From Pseudomonas sp. ML2-2023-3 (lineage in GTDB: Bacteria; Pseudomonadota; Gammaproteobacteria; Pseudomonadales; Pseudomonadaceae), in contig NZ_CP146343.1 of the NCBI RefSeq assembly GCF_037055275.1, positions 2,204,501 through 2,268,500 on the forward strand: a DNA stretch of 64,000 nt, read 5' to 3'. This document shows, one piece after another, positions 1 to 7,667 of this stretch. The number at the start of each line of letters is the position of its first letter. The stretch's first letter is position 1. The notes beneath the pieces were generated by a model. That model worked only from the letters and a program-made list of their open reading frames with translations, ran no database searches and was not told the DNA's origin. The translations under genes and the position numbers were made by a program.

Positions 1-381
1 TTCAAACCAGTTGCGAATGGCATCCTCTCCGGAGTGACCGAAGGGCGGGTTGCCAATGTCATGGGCCAGGCAGGCCGATTGCACCACCATGCCCAGGTCG
101 GCCGGATCGCACCAATCAGGCAAGGCGCTACGGATTGTTTCACCCACCCGCATGCCCAGTGAACGACCGACACAGCTGACTTCGAGTGAGTGGGTGAGGC
201 GGGTATGGATATGATCGTTACTGTTGACCGGGTGGACTTGAGTCTTGCGTCCCAGGCGACGAAATGCCCCAGAAAAGATAATCCGGTCGTGATCTTTGTG
301 GAAAGGGCTGCGCCCGAGCTCTTCGGGGCTGTGATGAGGTTTTCCCAAGCGTTCGCGATTAAGCAGGGTTTGCCAATCCAA
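1..381 (-). CDS. dgt: Deoxyguanosinetriphosphate triphosphohydrolase, N-terminal part (runs off the window)
   Basis: This is the first 127 codons of a dGTPase-like HD-domain enzyme. Family members hydrolyse dGTP (some also other dNTPs) to the nucleoside and tripolyphosphate and so control dNTP pools. The reverse-strand reading begins [18 protein letters not shown] and continues through [12 protein letters not shown] and [16 protein letters not shown] to the metal-binding motif [16 protein letters not shown], which supplies the HD dyad. No ATG fits the conserved N-terminus. A TTG at 381-379 with GGAG nine bases upstream fits well, so I chose that start. The C-terminal part lies beyond base 1. 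The family call is firm; the TTG start is an inference. Confidence 0.88.
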   Translation of the reverse strand, partial: MDWQTLLNRERLGKPHHSPEELGRSPFHKDHDRIIFSGAFRRLGRKTQVHPVNSNDHIHTRLTHSLEVSCVGRSLGMRVGETIRSALPDWCDPADLGMVVQSACLAHDIGNPPFGHSGEDAIRNWFE

Positions 382-488
382 GGCGCAGTGCTCCGTTAAT
401 GACTAATGGCGCAGCTTCTCGCTTCAGGCCGGATGCTGCAAGAGGGGCAAGCCCCGTCCTGCAGAATGAAGGAGGGTGGCTGCGCCGC

Positions 489-827
489 TCAAGGCTTGCG
501 CGATGCCTGGATAACCATCTTGATCAGCGGTATTAAACCTGTGGTCAGGCCTATCCAGCGGGAAGCACCTTCGGCGTTTTTACTTTTGGCGCCTCTGCCT
601 GTCAGAAAACCGAGCAAGGTCACAATCCCGACTCCCCACAGGGGAGCGTGCTTGATTCCAAGGGTTTCCTGCCAGTTGCTGGTCATCCCGCGCATTTTTT
701 GCAAGGGCTGCAGCAACTGTTGGGATTCATGACGAATCTCCTGGCGATGCATTTCCATGCGCAAGCGAATCAGTGTTTTACGCAATTCCTGGCGTGAGGC
801 GTTTTTTGGCAGTTCAGGCAGGCTCAT
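489..827 (-). CDS. Small membrane-associated protein, third gene of the DUF883/holin-like operon (YqjK-like position)
   Basis: A 112-residue protein of unknown activity. Residues 1-50 are charged and probably helical (RLRMEMHRQEIRHESQQLL), followed by two hydrophobic stretches at about residues 63-77 and 91-106, so membrane association is likely. Its start overlaps the stop of the upstream phage-holin-family gene in an ATGA arrangement (824-827), pointing to translational coupling. In enterobacteria a comparable trio (yqjD-yqjE-yqjK) encodes stress-induced inner-membrane proteins. Assigning this gene to the YqjK role rests on position and topology, not on sequence I recognise. It could simply be named a conserved hypothetical protein. 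Confidence 0.7.
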   Translation of the reverse strand: MSLPELPKNASRQELRKTLIRLRMEMHRQEIRHESQQLLQPLQKMRGMTSNWQETLGIKHAPLWGVGIVTLLGFLTGRGAKSKNAEGASRWIGLTTGLIPLIKMVIQASRKP

Positions 828-1198
828 GGCAGCAAACGCTCGCGGTCTTTGGCCAGCTCTTCAAGCGTGGCGTTGAAAGGAGATGATTCATCGAACACCG
901 CGGCTTTGAGGCGCAGCCCGCAAAAAACAGCGGCCAGCGTATAAAACAGACAAAGCCCGATGATGCCCGGGATGCGGTAACTGTCCCATAGCAAAATCAT
1001 GACCAGCGCCGACAGCCCGATCAACAGCAGAAGCCCGAATACGAGTGCCAGGCCGGCAAACAACAACAGGCTGACCGTGCGCGCCTTCTGCTCTTGCAGC
1101 TCAATGCCCAGCAGCTCGACATGACTGTGCAACAGACCCAGAAACGCGGCACCCAGGCGCCGCGGTGAGGAACGGGGGGTACCTGATTCGTCTGTCAT
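824..1198 (-). CDS. Phage holin family protein (YqjE-like inner-membrane protein)
   Basis: A 124-residue protein with an amphipathic N-terminus (GAAFLGLLHSHVELLGIELQ) and two long transmembrane helices, roughly residues 43-70 and 75-100, giving the hairpin seen in the Holin-X/YqjE family. These proteins are not proven lysins in Pseudomonas; they are small inner-membrane proteins of unknown role. I chose the ATG at 1198, which lies one base downstream of the stop of the DUF883 gene (1200-1202), over an in-frame start at 1225 that would overlap that gene by 26 bases. It is the middle gene of a tightly packed three-gene operon with the genes at 1200-1514 and 489-827. Confidence 0.83.
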   Translation of the reverse strand: MTDESGTPRSSPRRLGAAFLGLLHSHVELLGIELQEQKARTVSLLLFAGLALVFGLLLLIGLSALVMILLWDSYRIPGIIGLCLFYTLAAVFCGLRLKAAVFDESSPFNATLEELAKDRERLLP

Positions 1199-1199
1199 A

Positions 1200-1514
1200 T
1201 CAGCGCCGCGTTGCCAGCAGACCAATCAAAAAGCCTACGCCTGCCGCGATACCAACGGACTGCCAAGGGTTGCTCTGAACGTAATCTTCAGTGGCGATCA
1301 CGGCGGCTTCGCCACGGTCTTTCAACGATTCCTTGGTTTCTTCCAGTGTTTCACGGGCTTTGTACAGGCTGTCCTTGATCTGGGCGCGCAGCTCTTCAGC
1401 TTGATCCCCGGCCAGGGAAGCGGTGTGCTCCAGCAGCCGTTCGGCGTCAAGCACCAGAGCCTGGAAATCGGCCATCAGTATTTCTTGAGCATTCTTTGCT
1501 GTTTTGCGGGCCAT
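1200..1514 (-). CDS. DUF883 family protein (ElaB/YqjD-like)
   Basis: A 104-residue protein. Residues 5-75 form a long charged helix (DFQALVLDAERLLEHTASLA and following) and the C-terminus holds a glycine-rich membrane anchor, WQSVGIAAGVGFLIGLLATRR. This is the architecture of YqjD/ElaB, inner-membrane proteins that in E. coli bind ribosomes in stationary phase. Whether the Pseudomonas protein does this is unknown. The ATG at 1514 has GGAG seven bases upstream and begins MARKTAKNAQE. The longer in-frame opening to 1643 is rejected because its extra residues look non-coding. It is the first gene of the operon continuing to 489. Confidence 0.85.
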   Translation of the reverse strand: MARKTAKNAQEILMADFQALVLDAERLLEHTASLAGDQAEELRAQIKDSLYKARETLEETKESLKDRGEAAVIATEDYVQSNPWQSVGIAAGVGFLIGLLATRR

Positions 1515-1655
1515 GATTAACTCCGTTAGTGGCTTGTTGATCGTTCGAGTGTAGGTCTTCGGCGAAGGTTCACTCGCTTCTGCGCCTTCGCATGAGCGTT
1601 GGCAAGGCGCAGGCAAGAGATGTTTGTGTTGAACAGGGACCAACCTTAGCTTAAA

Positions 1656-3431
1656 TCAATCGTTTTCGTGGGGGGTGGATGCATCACGGGAGTCTGTATT
1701 TTCAAAACAGCCTTCAAGCAAGTGATACCGATCATGACGCACTTGATCCACTCGGCGTTGCACGGTTTTTTCAGGCAGCCCAAGCATGATCAGTGCGTGG
1801 GAGGCGAGCATAAGGCTGGACTCCAGCAATTCGGGAACCACTTCAGTCGCACCGGCAGCCTTGAGGTCAGCCAGTTGGCTGTCGTCGCGGGTTCTGACCA
1901 GGATGGGGACTTCGAGTGTGATCAGCCGGGCCTCCTTGAGCACGCACATGGCGACCTCGGTGTTGTCGACGGCAATCACCAGCAGTCGCGCCCGATCCAC
2001 GCCGACGGCACGGAGTAAATCCCCGCGACGGGCGTCGCCGTAGTGCACGCTGTTGTCCGCTTTTGTAGCCTCCTGAATGCGGTCAGGGTCGTAGTCCAGT
2101 GCGACAAAGTCCTTGTTTTCACGGCGCAAGAACCGCCCGATGGACTGGCCTACGCGGCCATAGCCACACATCACCACGTGCCCGTGCAGTTCGGCACTTT
2201 GAGCGGCTATTTCTTCCAGTTCGGCCTCCTCATAGGACTGGCGGTGCAAGCTGGCAGCAATTTTCGGTGCAGCCCTTAACAGCAGAGGCGTCAGCAGCAT
2301 TGAACAGAAAGTGGCTGCCAGCAGGTAGCCTGCGATCTCTGGGGGAATGAGCGAGTTGAGCTGCATTTGGGCCATGAGTGCGAAGCAGAACTCGCCGCCC
2401 TGGGCCAGTGCCAGGCCACTGCGCCAGGCCGTCTCACCGTCACTGCCGCGCAGCTTGACCAGCAGTGCAACCACGCAGCCCTTGATCAGCATCAGGGCCA
2501 GTGTCAGGCCCAGAATCAGGAAGCCATCGTGAACGAACAGTTGCAGGTCAATCAGCATGCCGATACTGACGAAAAACAGGCCCAGCAAGATGTCGCGGAA
2601 GGGCCGGATATCGGCTTCAATCTGATGCCGGTAGTGGCTTTCGCCCAGCAACATGCCGGCAAGAAAGGCACCCAGGGCGGGTGACAGGCCGAGCAGGTGA
2701 GTGAGCCAGGCGGTGAGCAGCACGATCACCAGCGCCAACAATACAAACAGCTCGGCTGAGCGTGATGCGGCTACTTCGTGGAACAGGCGCGGCAGCAGAA
2801 AGCGGCTGGCAAACACAAGCCCGAAAAACAGAATCACTGTCTTGCCCAAGGTTATCGGCAAGGCCCAGTACCAGGCCTGATCGCTGCTGCCAGCGAATAC
2901 CGGCACCAGGGTCAGCAGCAGCACCGCGACCACGTCCTGAAAAAGCAGTACGCCGATGGCGTTCTGGCCGTGACGACTGAAGATTTCTCCCAGGCTGGTG
3001 AGCTCTTTGCTCACGATCGCCGTGGACGACAAGGCGAGCCCGGCGCCCAGTAAAAATGCACTGTTGAGACTCATGCCAAACGCATACAGCAGGCCGCCCA
3101 GGGCAACGGCTGAGCACAGCACTTGCAGGCTGCCAAGACCAAACACTACCCGGCGTAGCTTGAGCATCTTGGGCAGTGAGAACTCCAGCCCCAGGGAGAA
3201 CAGCAGGAATACCACCCCAAGCTCTGCCAGGTCTGGCAGATCCGGGCTGTCATTGATCCAGTCCAGTGCGGTGGGGCCGACGAACAGGCCAACACACAAA
3301 TAACCCAGCACCGGTGGCAGTTTCAGGCGCCGGAACAGTGCAATGACTACCAGTGACGAGGCAAGGATGATGAGCAAATTGGCAAACACGAAAGTCTTCC
3401 CTGTCAGATCGAGTAAAAAAGCCGCGAGCAT
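1656..3431 (-). CDS. Monovalent cation:proton antiporter-2 (KefB/KefC-like) with RCK domain
   Basis: A 591-residue CPA2-family transporter. Residues 1-385 hold about twelve transmembrane segments with family motifs such as LGYLCVGLFVGP, LGVVFLLFSLGLEFS and FVSIGMLIDL. Residues about 415-535 form a cytoplasmic TrkA-N/RCK domain starting HVVMCGYGRVGQSIGRFLRR, a Rossmann NAD-binding loop. Such proteins exchange K+ or Na+ for H+ across the inner membrane. The Kef branch is gated by glutathione adducts, but no kefF/kefG-type partner is next to it, so substrate and gating are undetermined. It is transcribed alone toward the DUF883 operon. Confidence 0.87.
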   Translation of the reverse strand: MLAAFLLDLTGKTFVFANLLIILASSLVVIALFRRLKLPPVLGYLCVGLFVGPTALDWINDSPDLPDLAELGVVFLLFSLGLEFSLPKMLKLRRVVFGLGSLQVLCSAVALGGLLYAFGMSLNSAFLLGAGLALSSTAIVSKELTSLGEIFSRHGQNAIGVLLFQDVVAVLLLTLVPVFAGSSDQAWYWALPITLGKTVILFFGLVFASRFLLPRLFHEVAASRSAELFVLLALVIVLLTAWLTHLLGLSPALGAFLAGMLLGESHYRHQIEADIRPFRDILLGLFFVSIGMLIDLQLFVHDGFLILGLTLALMLIKGCVVALLVKLRGSDGETAWRSGLALAQGGEFCFALMAQMQLNSLIPPEIAGYLLAATFCSMLLTPLLLRAAPKIAASLHRQSYEEAELEEIAAQSAELHGHVVMCGYGRVGQSIGRFLRRENKDFVALDYDPDRIQEATKADNSVHYGDARRGDLLRAVGVDRARLLVIAVDNTEVAMCVLKEARLITLEVPILVRTRDDSQLADLKAAGATEVVPELLESSLMLASHALIMLGLPEKTVQRRVDQVRHDRYHLLEGCFENTDSRDASTPHEND

Positions 3432-3599
3432 CCGGTAATTGAGAAGGGATGGCGCTGATGTGGGTCAAGCGTAGTCGCAAGGATTGCAACAGAGCGATTG
3501 TATTGCCAGGCCAGCCAAGTGACTGGTGGTGCCGGCTGCAGGTCGACGTCTTCGGGCAAGGCTCTTAAGATGAGCACTTTATTCCTCAGGTCGTTATTT

Positions 3600-3836
3600 A
3601 TGCCTCCCGAATGTCAATTGTTCGGCACCCTGGGCTGTCATCTGTGTGAGCTGGCCGAAGCGATTCTAATGCCTTTGGTTGAACATGGGCTGATGGTCGA
3701 GCTGGTCGATATCGCCGACAGCGATGCGTTGTTTGAAACCTACGGTCTTCTGATCCCCGTATTGCGCCGGGTCGATACTGGCCAAGAGCTGGGCTGGCCG
3801 TTTGATACCGAGCAGGTGGTGAGCTTTCTCGGATAA
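3600..3836 (+). CDS. Glutaredoxin family protein (DUF836)
   Basis: A 78-residue thioredoxin-fold protein starting MPPECQLFGTLGCHLCELAE. The CHLC motif at residues 13-16 is the redox-active CxxC of the family. Length and the compact beta-alpha-beta pattern fit the DUF836 glutaredoxin-like group, whose substrates are not known. I prefer the ATG at 3600 (AGG nine bases upstream) because it begins right at the thioredoxin fold. An ATG at 3570 would add ten residues (MSTLFLRSLF). It is followed 68 bases later by the pseudouridine synthase gene on the same strand. Confidence 0.75.
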   Translation: MPPECQLFGTLGCHLCELAEAILMPLVEHGLMVELVDIADSDALFETYGLLIPVLRRVDTGQELGWPFDTEQVVSFLG

Positions 3837-3903
3837 ATCCTGATGGGGTTCACCGGATCTTTGCGCGATAATCGCCAGCTGCATTTATCGCCTGAGTGTT
3901 TCT

Positions 3904-4794
3904 ATGTCGCCCCAGCCTTTCAACGCCGCCGAGCATCAAGCCAGCACTTTGTACCTGCCGCCGGGTAGTTGGCTCACGGTGCTCGACTGCCTGTGTGAGC
4001 ACTTTCGAGCCATCAGCCGCGATCAGTGGCTTGACCGGATTGCCCGTGGCCGGGTACTGGATGCCAATGGAGCGCCGATCAGTGCGCAGTTGGCCTACAA
4101 GGAAGGGCTGCGCATTCACTACTTTCGCGAAGTGCCTAACGAAACGCCGATCCCCGTGCAGGAAACCATCCTGTATGCCGATGAGCATCTGGTTGTCGCG
4201 GATAAACCGCACTTTCTACCGGTGACCCCTGCGGGCGAATATGTTGAGCAAACGCTGTTGCGACGCTTGATTCGAACCCTGGATAACCCTCATCTGGTCC
4301 CCCTGCACCGGATAGACCGGCACACGGCAGGCCTGGTGCTGTTTTCGGCTAACCCTGAGACTCGCTCGGCGTATCAGTCGTTGTTTCCCACGCGTAAAAT
4401 CGAAAAGCGTTACGAGGCAATTGCTCGGGCCTTGCCTGATCTGGAGCTACCGCGCGTGCACAAAAGCCGCTTGGTGGAAGGCGAACCCTTTTTCCGCATG
4501 CAAGAAGGGCAGGGCGTCAGCAACACTGAAACCTTGGTCGATATCTGTGAGAAAAAGGGTGATTTGTGGCGCTACGCGCTGTATCCCGTGACAGGAAAGA
4601 AGCATCAGTTGCGGGTGCACATGGCGGCCCTGGGGGCAGGGATCTGCAATGATCCGTTTTACCCTGACGTGATCAAGGACGCCGTCGATGACTATGCCAA
4701 TCCGCTAAAACTGTTGGCCCAGAGCTTGCGCTTTGCAGACCCGCTGACGGGTGAGGCGCGTTTTTTCGAGAGCCGGATCACGCTGGACTGGTAA
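3904..4794 (+). CDS. RluA-family RNA pseudouridine synthase
   Basis: A 296-residue enzyme that isomerises uridine to pseudouridine in rRNA or tRNA. The catalytic loop is HRIDRHTAGLVLFS, where the Asp of HRID is the catalytic residue. It follows the family motif DEHLVVADKPHFLPVTP and precedes KKHQLRVHMAALG. The N-terminal 80 residues resemble an S4-like region (WLDRIARGRVLDANG). The target uridine cannot be read from the sequence. Among RluA-type enzymes this one looks closer to the TruC/RluA branch than to RluC/RluD. The gene stands alone and converges on the small lipoprotein gene at 4869-5090. Confidence 0.88.
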   Translation: MSPQPFNAAEHQASTLYLPPGSWLTVLDCLCEHFRAISRDQWLDRIARGRVLDANGAPISAQLAYKEGLRIHYFREVPNETPIPVQETILYADEHLVVADKPHFLPVTPAGEYVEQTLLRRLIRTLDNPHLVPLHRIDRHTAGLVLFSANPETRSAYQSLFPTRKIEKRYEAIARALPDLELPRVHKSRLVEGEPFFRMQEGQGVSNTETLVDICEKKGDLWRYALYPVTGKKHQLRVHMAALGAGICNDPFYPDVIKDAVDDYANPLKLLAQSLRFADPLTGEARFFESRITLDW

Positions 4795-4833
4795 TAACAG
4801 AATCCGCACAAGGGGAATGCGGTTCACGAAAGG

Positions 4834-4860
4834 TGGGGAGCGAGCCTGCTCGCTCCCCCA
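4834..4860. terminator. GC-rich hairpin between convergent genes
   Basis: The sequence contains GGGGAGCGAG-CCTG-CTCGCTCCCC, a near-perfect 10-bp stem with a 4-base loop, lying between the stop of the pseudouridine synthase gene and the stop of the facing lipoprotein gene. It can act as a bidirectional terminator. Its bases also resemble one half of the REP family found elsewhere in the window, so it may be a solitary REP unit used as a terminator. Confidence 0.6.
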
Positions 4861-4868
4861 AAGCCGGA

Positions 4869-5090
4869 TTACAGCTCTTTAACGGTGCGAATCTGGTCTT
4901 TGTTGATGCGGGTTTTTTTGCCGTCCAATTGCTCGAACTGATAGAAACCCGAGGCATCATCGTACTTTGGCGCATCGACTGTCTGGATTTCACGGCCGTC
5001 GTTAAGTGTGATCACTGAAGGCGAAGAGCAGCCAGCAAGGGCAGCCAGGCCAGCAGCAAGCATCAGGGCGGCGAGAGTCCGGTGAGTCAT
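4869..5090 (-). CDS. YgdI/YgdR family lipoprotein
   Basis: A 73-residue lipoprotein. It has a lipoprotein signal peptide ending in the lipobox LAALAGC, with the lipidated Cys at residue 21. The mature part contains VITLNDGREIQTVDAPKYDD and KTRINKDQIRTVKEL, which form the small SH3-like barrel of the YgdI/YgdR family. Function is unknown. The ATG at 5090 is preceded by GGAGATACACC, a good ribosome binding site, so the longer in-frame opening to 5165 is rejected. The next amino acids after Cys are SS, suggesting outer-membrane sorting by the Lol system, whose genes are at 42128-45377. Confidence 0.87.
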   Translation of the reverse strand: MTHRTLAALMLAAGLAALAGCSSPSVITLNDGREIQTVDAPKYDDASGFYQFEQLDGKKTRINKDQIRTVKEL

Positions 5091-5194
5091 GGTGTATCTC
5101 CAACAAGTGAATGTGCTGTTATGGATTACTGTCCCTGAGACGTATACATCGTCTGCAAGTTCCATTACTAGTGTCTGGCAGACGCCTGCGCGGT

Positions 5195-5764
5195 TTATTC
5201 CAGTAAATCCGGGGTGTTGAAATTGATCAGTCGGGGATCATTTTCGGCGCATTGCCAGGCCTGTGCATTGAGCTGAAGCATTATTTTTCGCGGACTGCGC
5301 CCACCCGCCTGCCAGGCGGCTTCGAAGGCAGGCGCCAGTGCAGTCGGGATTACACACAGCAGCGGCTCCCACTGTTCGCCGTGGCGCACCATCACCGGTT
5401 GCTCAGGGTGCTGGCGGGCTGCGTCAAGCAGGGCAACGAGCAAATCGCTGTCAATGTTTGGTACGTCACAGGGCAGCACCAGCATGTGCGTGTTCCGGGC
5501 CGCGGCCAGTCCCGCGCGTATCCCTGCCAGAGGTCCGTCAAAGTCATCATTGCCATCACTGACCAGTTGATCGGCGTAGGGTGCGTATAGCTCGTGGTTG
5601 CGATTGCACGAAATGATCAGGTCATCGCTCAGCGGTCTTGCGAGGCGCTGCGCGAACTCGATCAGCGGCTGGCCCCGCCACGTCACCAGCCCTTTGTCCT
5701 GGCCGCCCATGCGCTGGCCGCGCCCCCCCGCCAGCAGCAAAATGGAGCATTGAAACAGGCTCAT
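5195..5764 (-). CDS. mobA: Molybdenum cofactor guanylyltransferase MobA
   Basis: A 189-residue nucleotidyltransferase that adds GMP from GTP to molybdenum-molybdopterin, forming the guanine dinucleotide cofactor used by DMSO-reductase-family enzymes. The GTP-binding signature is near the N-terminus: [18 protein letters not shown], with the essential lysine in QDKG. Downstream motifs [11 protein letters not shown] (metal-binding Asp) and [13 protein letters not shown] fit MobA. Length is normal for the family. It is transcribed divergently from moaB and moeA, so the 78-base gap 5765-5842 must hold promoters for both sides of this cofactor cluster. Confidence 0.93.
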   Translation of the reverse strand: MSLFQCSILLLAGGRGQRMGGQDKGLVTWRGQPLIEFAQRLARPLSDDLIISCNRNHELYAPYADQLVSDGNDDFDGPLAGIRAGLAAARNTHMLVLPCDVPNIDSDLLVALLDAARQHPEQPVMVRHGEQWEPLLCVIPTALAPAFEAAWQAGGRSPRKIMLQLNAQAWQCAENDPRLINFNTPDLLE

Positions 5765-5842
5765 CCGGTACTCCGCACAACCAGCGAAAAGAAGGGCTGT
5801 GATATAACACCGGGCTGTTTATCCTACAACTGGACCTCGTCT

Positions 5843-6382
5843 ATGAAAGCCAAGGTTGATGCGCCTTTCGTACCTTTGAACATCGCTGTTCTGACGGTTA
5901 GTGACACCCGAACCCTCGAAACCGATACCTCTGGCCAAGTCTTTGTCGATCGCCTGAGCGATGCCGGGCACACCCTGGCGGCGCGGGTATTGCTCAAGGA
6001 TGACCTGTATAAAATTCGCGCCCAGGTCGCCACCTGGATTGCCGAAGATGAGGTGCAAGTGGTGCTGATTACCGGCGGCACCGGGTTTACCGCCCGCGAC
6101 AGCACGCCAGAAGCCGTGAGCTGCTTGCTGGATAAACAGGTTGATGGCTTTGGCGAGTTGTTCCGTCAAATCTCGGTGGCCGATATCGGCACTTCGACCG
6201 TGCAATCCAGGGCCTTGGCCGGTCTGGCCAACGGCACGCTGGTGTGCTGCCTGCCGGGTTCGACCAATGCGGTACGCACCGGTTGGGACGGGATTTTGGC
6301 CGAGCAACTGGATTCCCGTCATCGCCCGTGCAACTTCGTCGCCCATTTGAAGCAGGCGCCGGCCTGTGACACCCGTGGGTAA
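5843..6382 (+). CDS. moaB: Molybdenum cofactor biosynthesis protein MoaB
   Basis: A 179-residue member of the MoaB/MogA family that adenylylates molybdopterin before metal insertion. Recognisable motifs are LNIAVLTVSDTRTLETDTSG, the nucleotide loop ITGGTGFTARDSTPEA and the C-terminal CLPGSTNAVRTGWDGI. Length and the single-domain form fit MoaB. I chose the ATG at 5843 (MKAKVDAPF); an upstream in-frame extension to 5594 runs into the mobA coding region in antisense. Its stop overlaps the start of moeA (GTG at 6366), so the two are probably translationally coupled. Confidence 0.92.
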   Translation: MKAKVDAPFVPLNIAVLTVSDTRTLETDTSGQVFVDRLSDAGHTLAARVLLKDDLYKIRAQVATWIAEDEVQVVLITGGTGFTARDSTPEAVSCLLDKQVDGFGELFRQISVADIGTSTVQSRALAGLANGTLVCCLPGSTNAVRTGWDGILAEQLDSRHRPCNFVAHLKQAPACDTRG

Positions 6383-7592
6383 GCCGGGTCGTACGGGCGA
6401 GCTGATGCCTGTCGAAGTGGCGTTGGCGCGCCTGCTGGCGCTGGCAGAAGCTGCGCCGATCCGCGACACCGAGTCGGTTCTTCTGGCTGCGAGCGAAGGC
6501 CGGGTGCTGGCCCATGACCTGATCTCAAGCCTTGACCTGCCGCCGTGGCCCAACAGCGCCATGGACGGGTATGCCCTGAATGTGGCGGATTGGTCGGGCG
6601 AGCCGCTAACGGTCAGCCAGCGTATTTTTGCCGGTGCGGCCCCCGAACCACTGGCTCCTGGGACCTGTGCACGGATCTTTACCGGCGCACCGATGCCAGC
6701 GGGTGCGGACTGCGTCGAGATGCAGGAAAACGCCCAGGTCCAGGCCGACGGTCGAGTGGTTTTTACCCATGCCTTGCGTACAGGTCAGAACATTCGTCCT
6801 CAGGGGCAGGAAACCACCGTTGGTGAGGTCGTCCTGCCTGCAGGCACGCGCTTGGGGCCGATTGAGCAGGGCCTGGCAGCGTCCTTGGGATGCGCAGCAC
6901 TGGACGTGATTCGTCGGGTCAAAGTCGCGGTGTTGTCCACGGGCGATGAGTTGATCGAACCGGGCCAGCCGTTGGGGCCGGGGCAAATCTACAACAGCAA
7001 CCGCGTGTTGCTGTGCAGCTGGCTCACGCGACTGGGCTGCGAAGTGGTCGATGGGGGTATTTTGCCTGATGACTTGCCTGCAACCCGTCAGCGCCTGGGT
7101 GAGTTGGGGGCGGTCGACCTGATTCTTTCCACGGGCGGAGTGTCGGTGGGCGAGGCGGACTTTTTAGGTATTGCGCTTCGCGAAGAGGGCGAGCTGGCCT
7201 TGTGGAAGCTGGCAATCAAACCGGGCAAACCCCTGACCTGCGGACATTTTCGCGGTGTGCCGGTGATCGGCTTGCCGGGCAATCCTGCGTCGACTCTGGT
7301 GACGTTCGCGCTGCTGGCACGGCCGTACCTGTTGCGCCTTCAGGGCGTGCAAGCCGTCGAACCACTGAAATTCCAGGTGCCTGCCGGGTTCGTCTGGCCC
7401 AAGCCGGGCAATCGCCGCGAATACTTGCGCGCACGGTTGGAGCAGGGGCGTGCGGTGATCTACAAAAACCAGAGTTCGGGGGTTTTGCGCAGCGCAGCAT
7501 GGGCCGAGGGCCTGGTGGAAGTCCTTGAGGAACGTACCCTGGTTGAAGGCGACTGGGTGGGGTTTATCCCGTTGAGTGAAGTGCTGGGGTAA
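6366..7592 (+). CDS. moeA: Molybdopterin molybdenumtransferase MoeA
   Basis: A 408-residue enzyme that inserts molybdate into adenylylated molybdopterin. Family landmarks are LPPWPNSAMDGYAL, ARIFTGAPMPAGADCV, VLSTGDELIEPG, ILSTGGVSVGEADFLG and VIGLPGNPAST, in the expected order through domains I-IV. The start is uncertain. A GTG at 6366 gives MTPVGKPGRTGELMPVEVAL and overlaps moaB by 17 bases; an ATG at 6405 would begin MPVEVAL. I keep the GTG because Pseudomonas MoeA proteins I know carry a short extension before the LMPVE segment. It completes the moaB-moeA operon facing mobA. Confidence 0.93.
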   Translation: MTPVGKPGRTGELMPVEVALARLLALAEAAPIRDTESVLLAASEGRVLAHDLISSLDLPPWPNSAMDGYALNVADWSGEPLTVSQRIFAGAAPEPLAPGTCARIFTGAPMPAGADCVEMQENAQVQADGRVVFTHALRTGQNIRPQGQETTVGEVVLPAGTRLGPIEQGLAASLGCAALDVIRRVKVAVLSTGDELIEPGQPLGPGQIYNSNRVLLCSWLTRLGCEVVDGGILPDDLPATRQRLGELGAVDLILSTGGVSVGEADFLGIALREEGELALWKLAIKPGKPLTCGHFRGVPVIGLPGNPASTLVTFALLARPYLLRLQGVQAVEPLKFQVPAGFVWPKPGNRREYLRARLEQGRAVIYKNQSSGVLRSAAWAEGLVEVLEERTLVEGDWVGFIPLSEVLG

Positions 7593-7603
7593 GCCTGGCG
7601 TGC

Positions 7604-7659
7604 TGTAGCCGCTGACGAAGGCCCTTCGATCCTTATCGCAGCCTGCGCCAGCGGCTACA
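7604..7659. repeat. Inverted repeat, GTAGCCGCTG family
   Basis: The outer arms TGTAGCCGCTG and CAGCGGCTACA are perfect inverses, with further pairing inside (GAAGG / CCTTC-like bases). It lies between the convergent moeA and the mannose-phosphate gene and may act as a terminator. Related copies are at 12087-12248, 36827-36919 and 38969-39061. Confidence 0.75.
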
Positions 7660-7667
7660 CAATCGAG

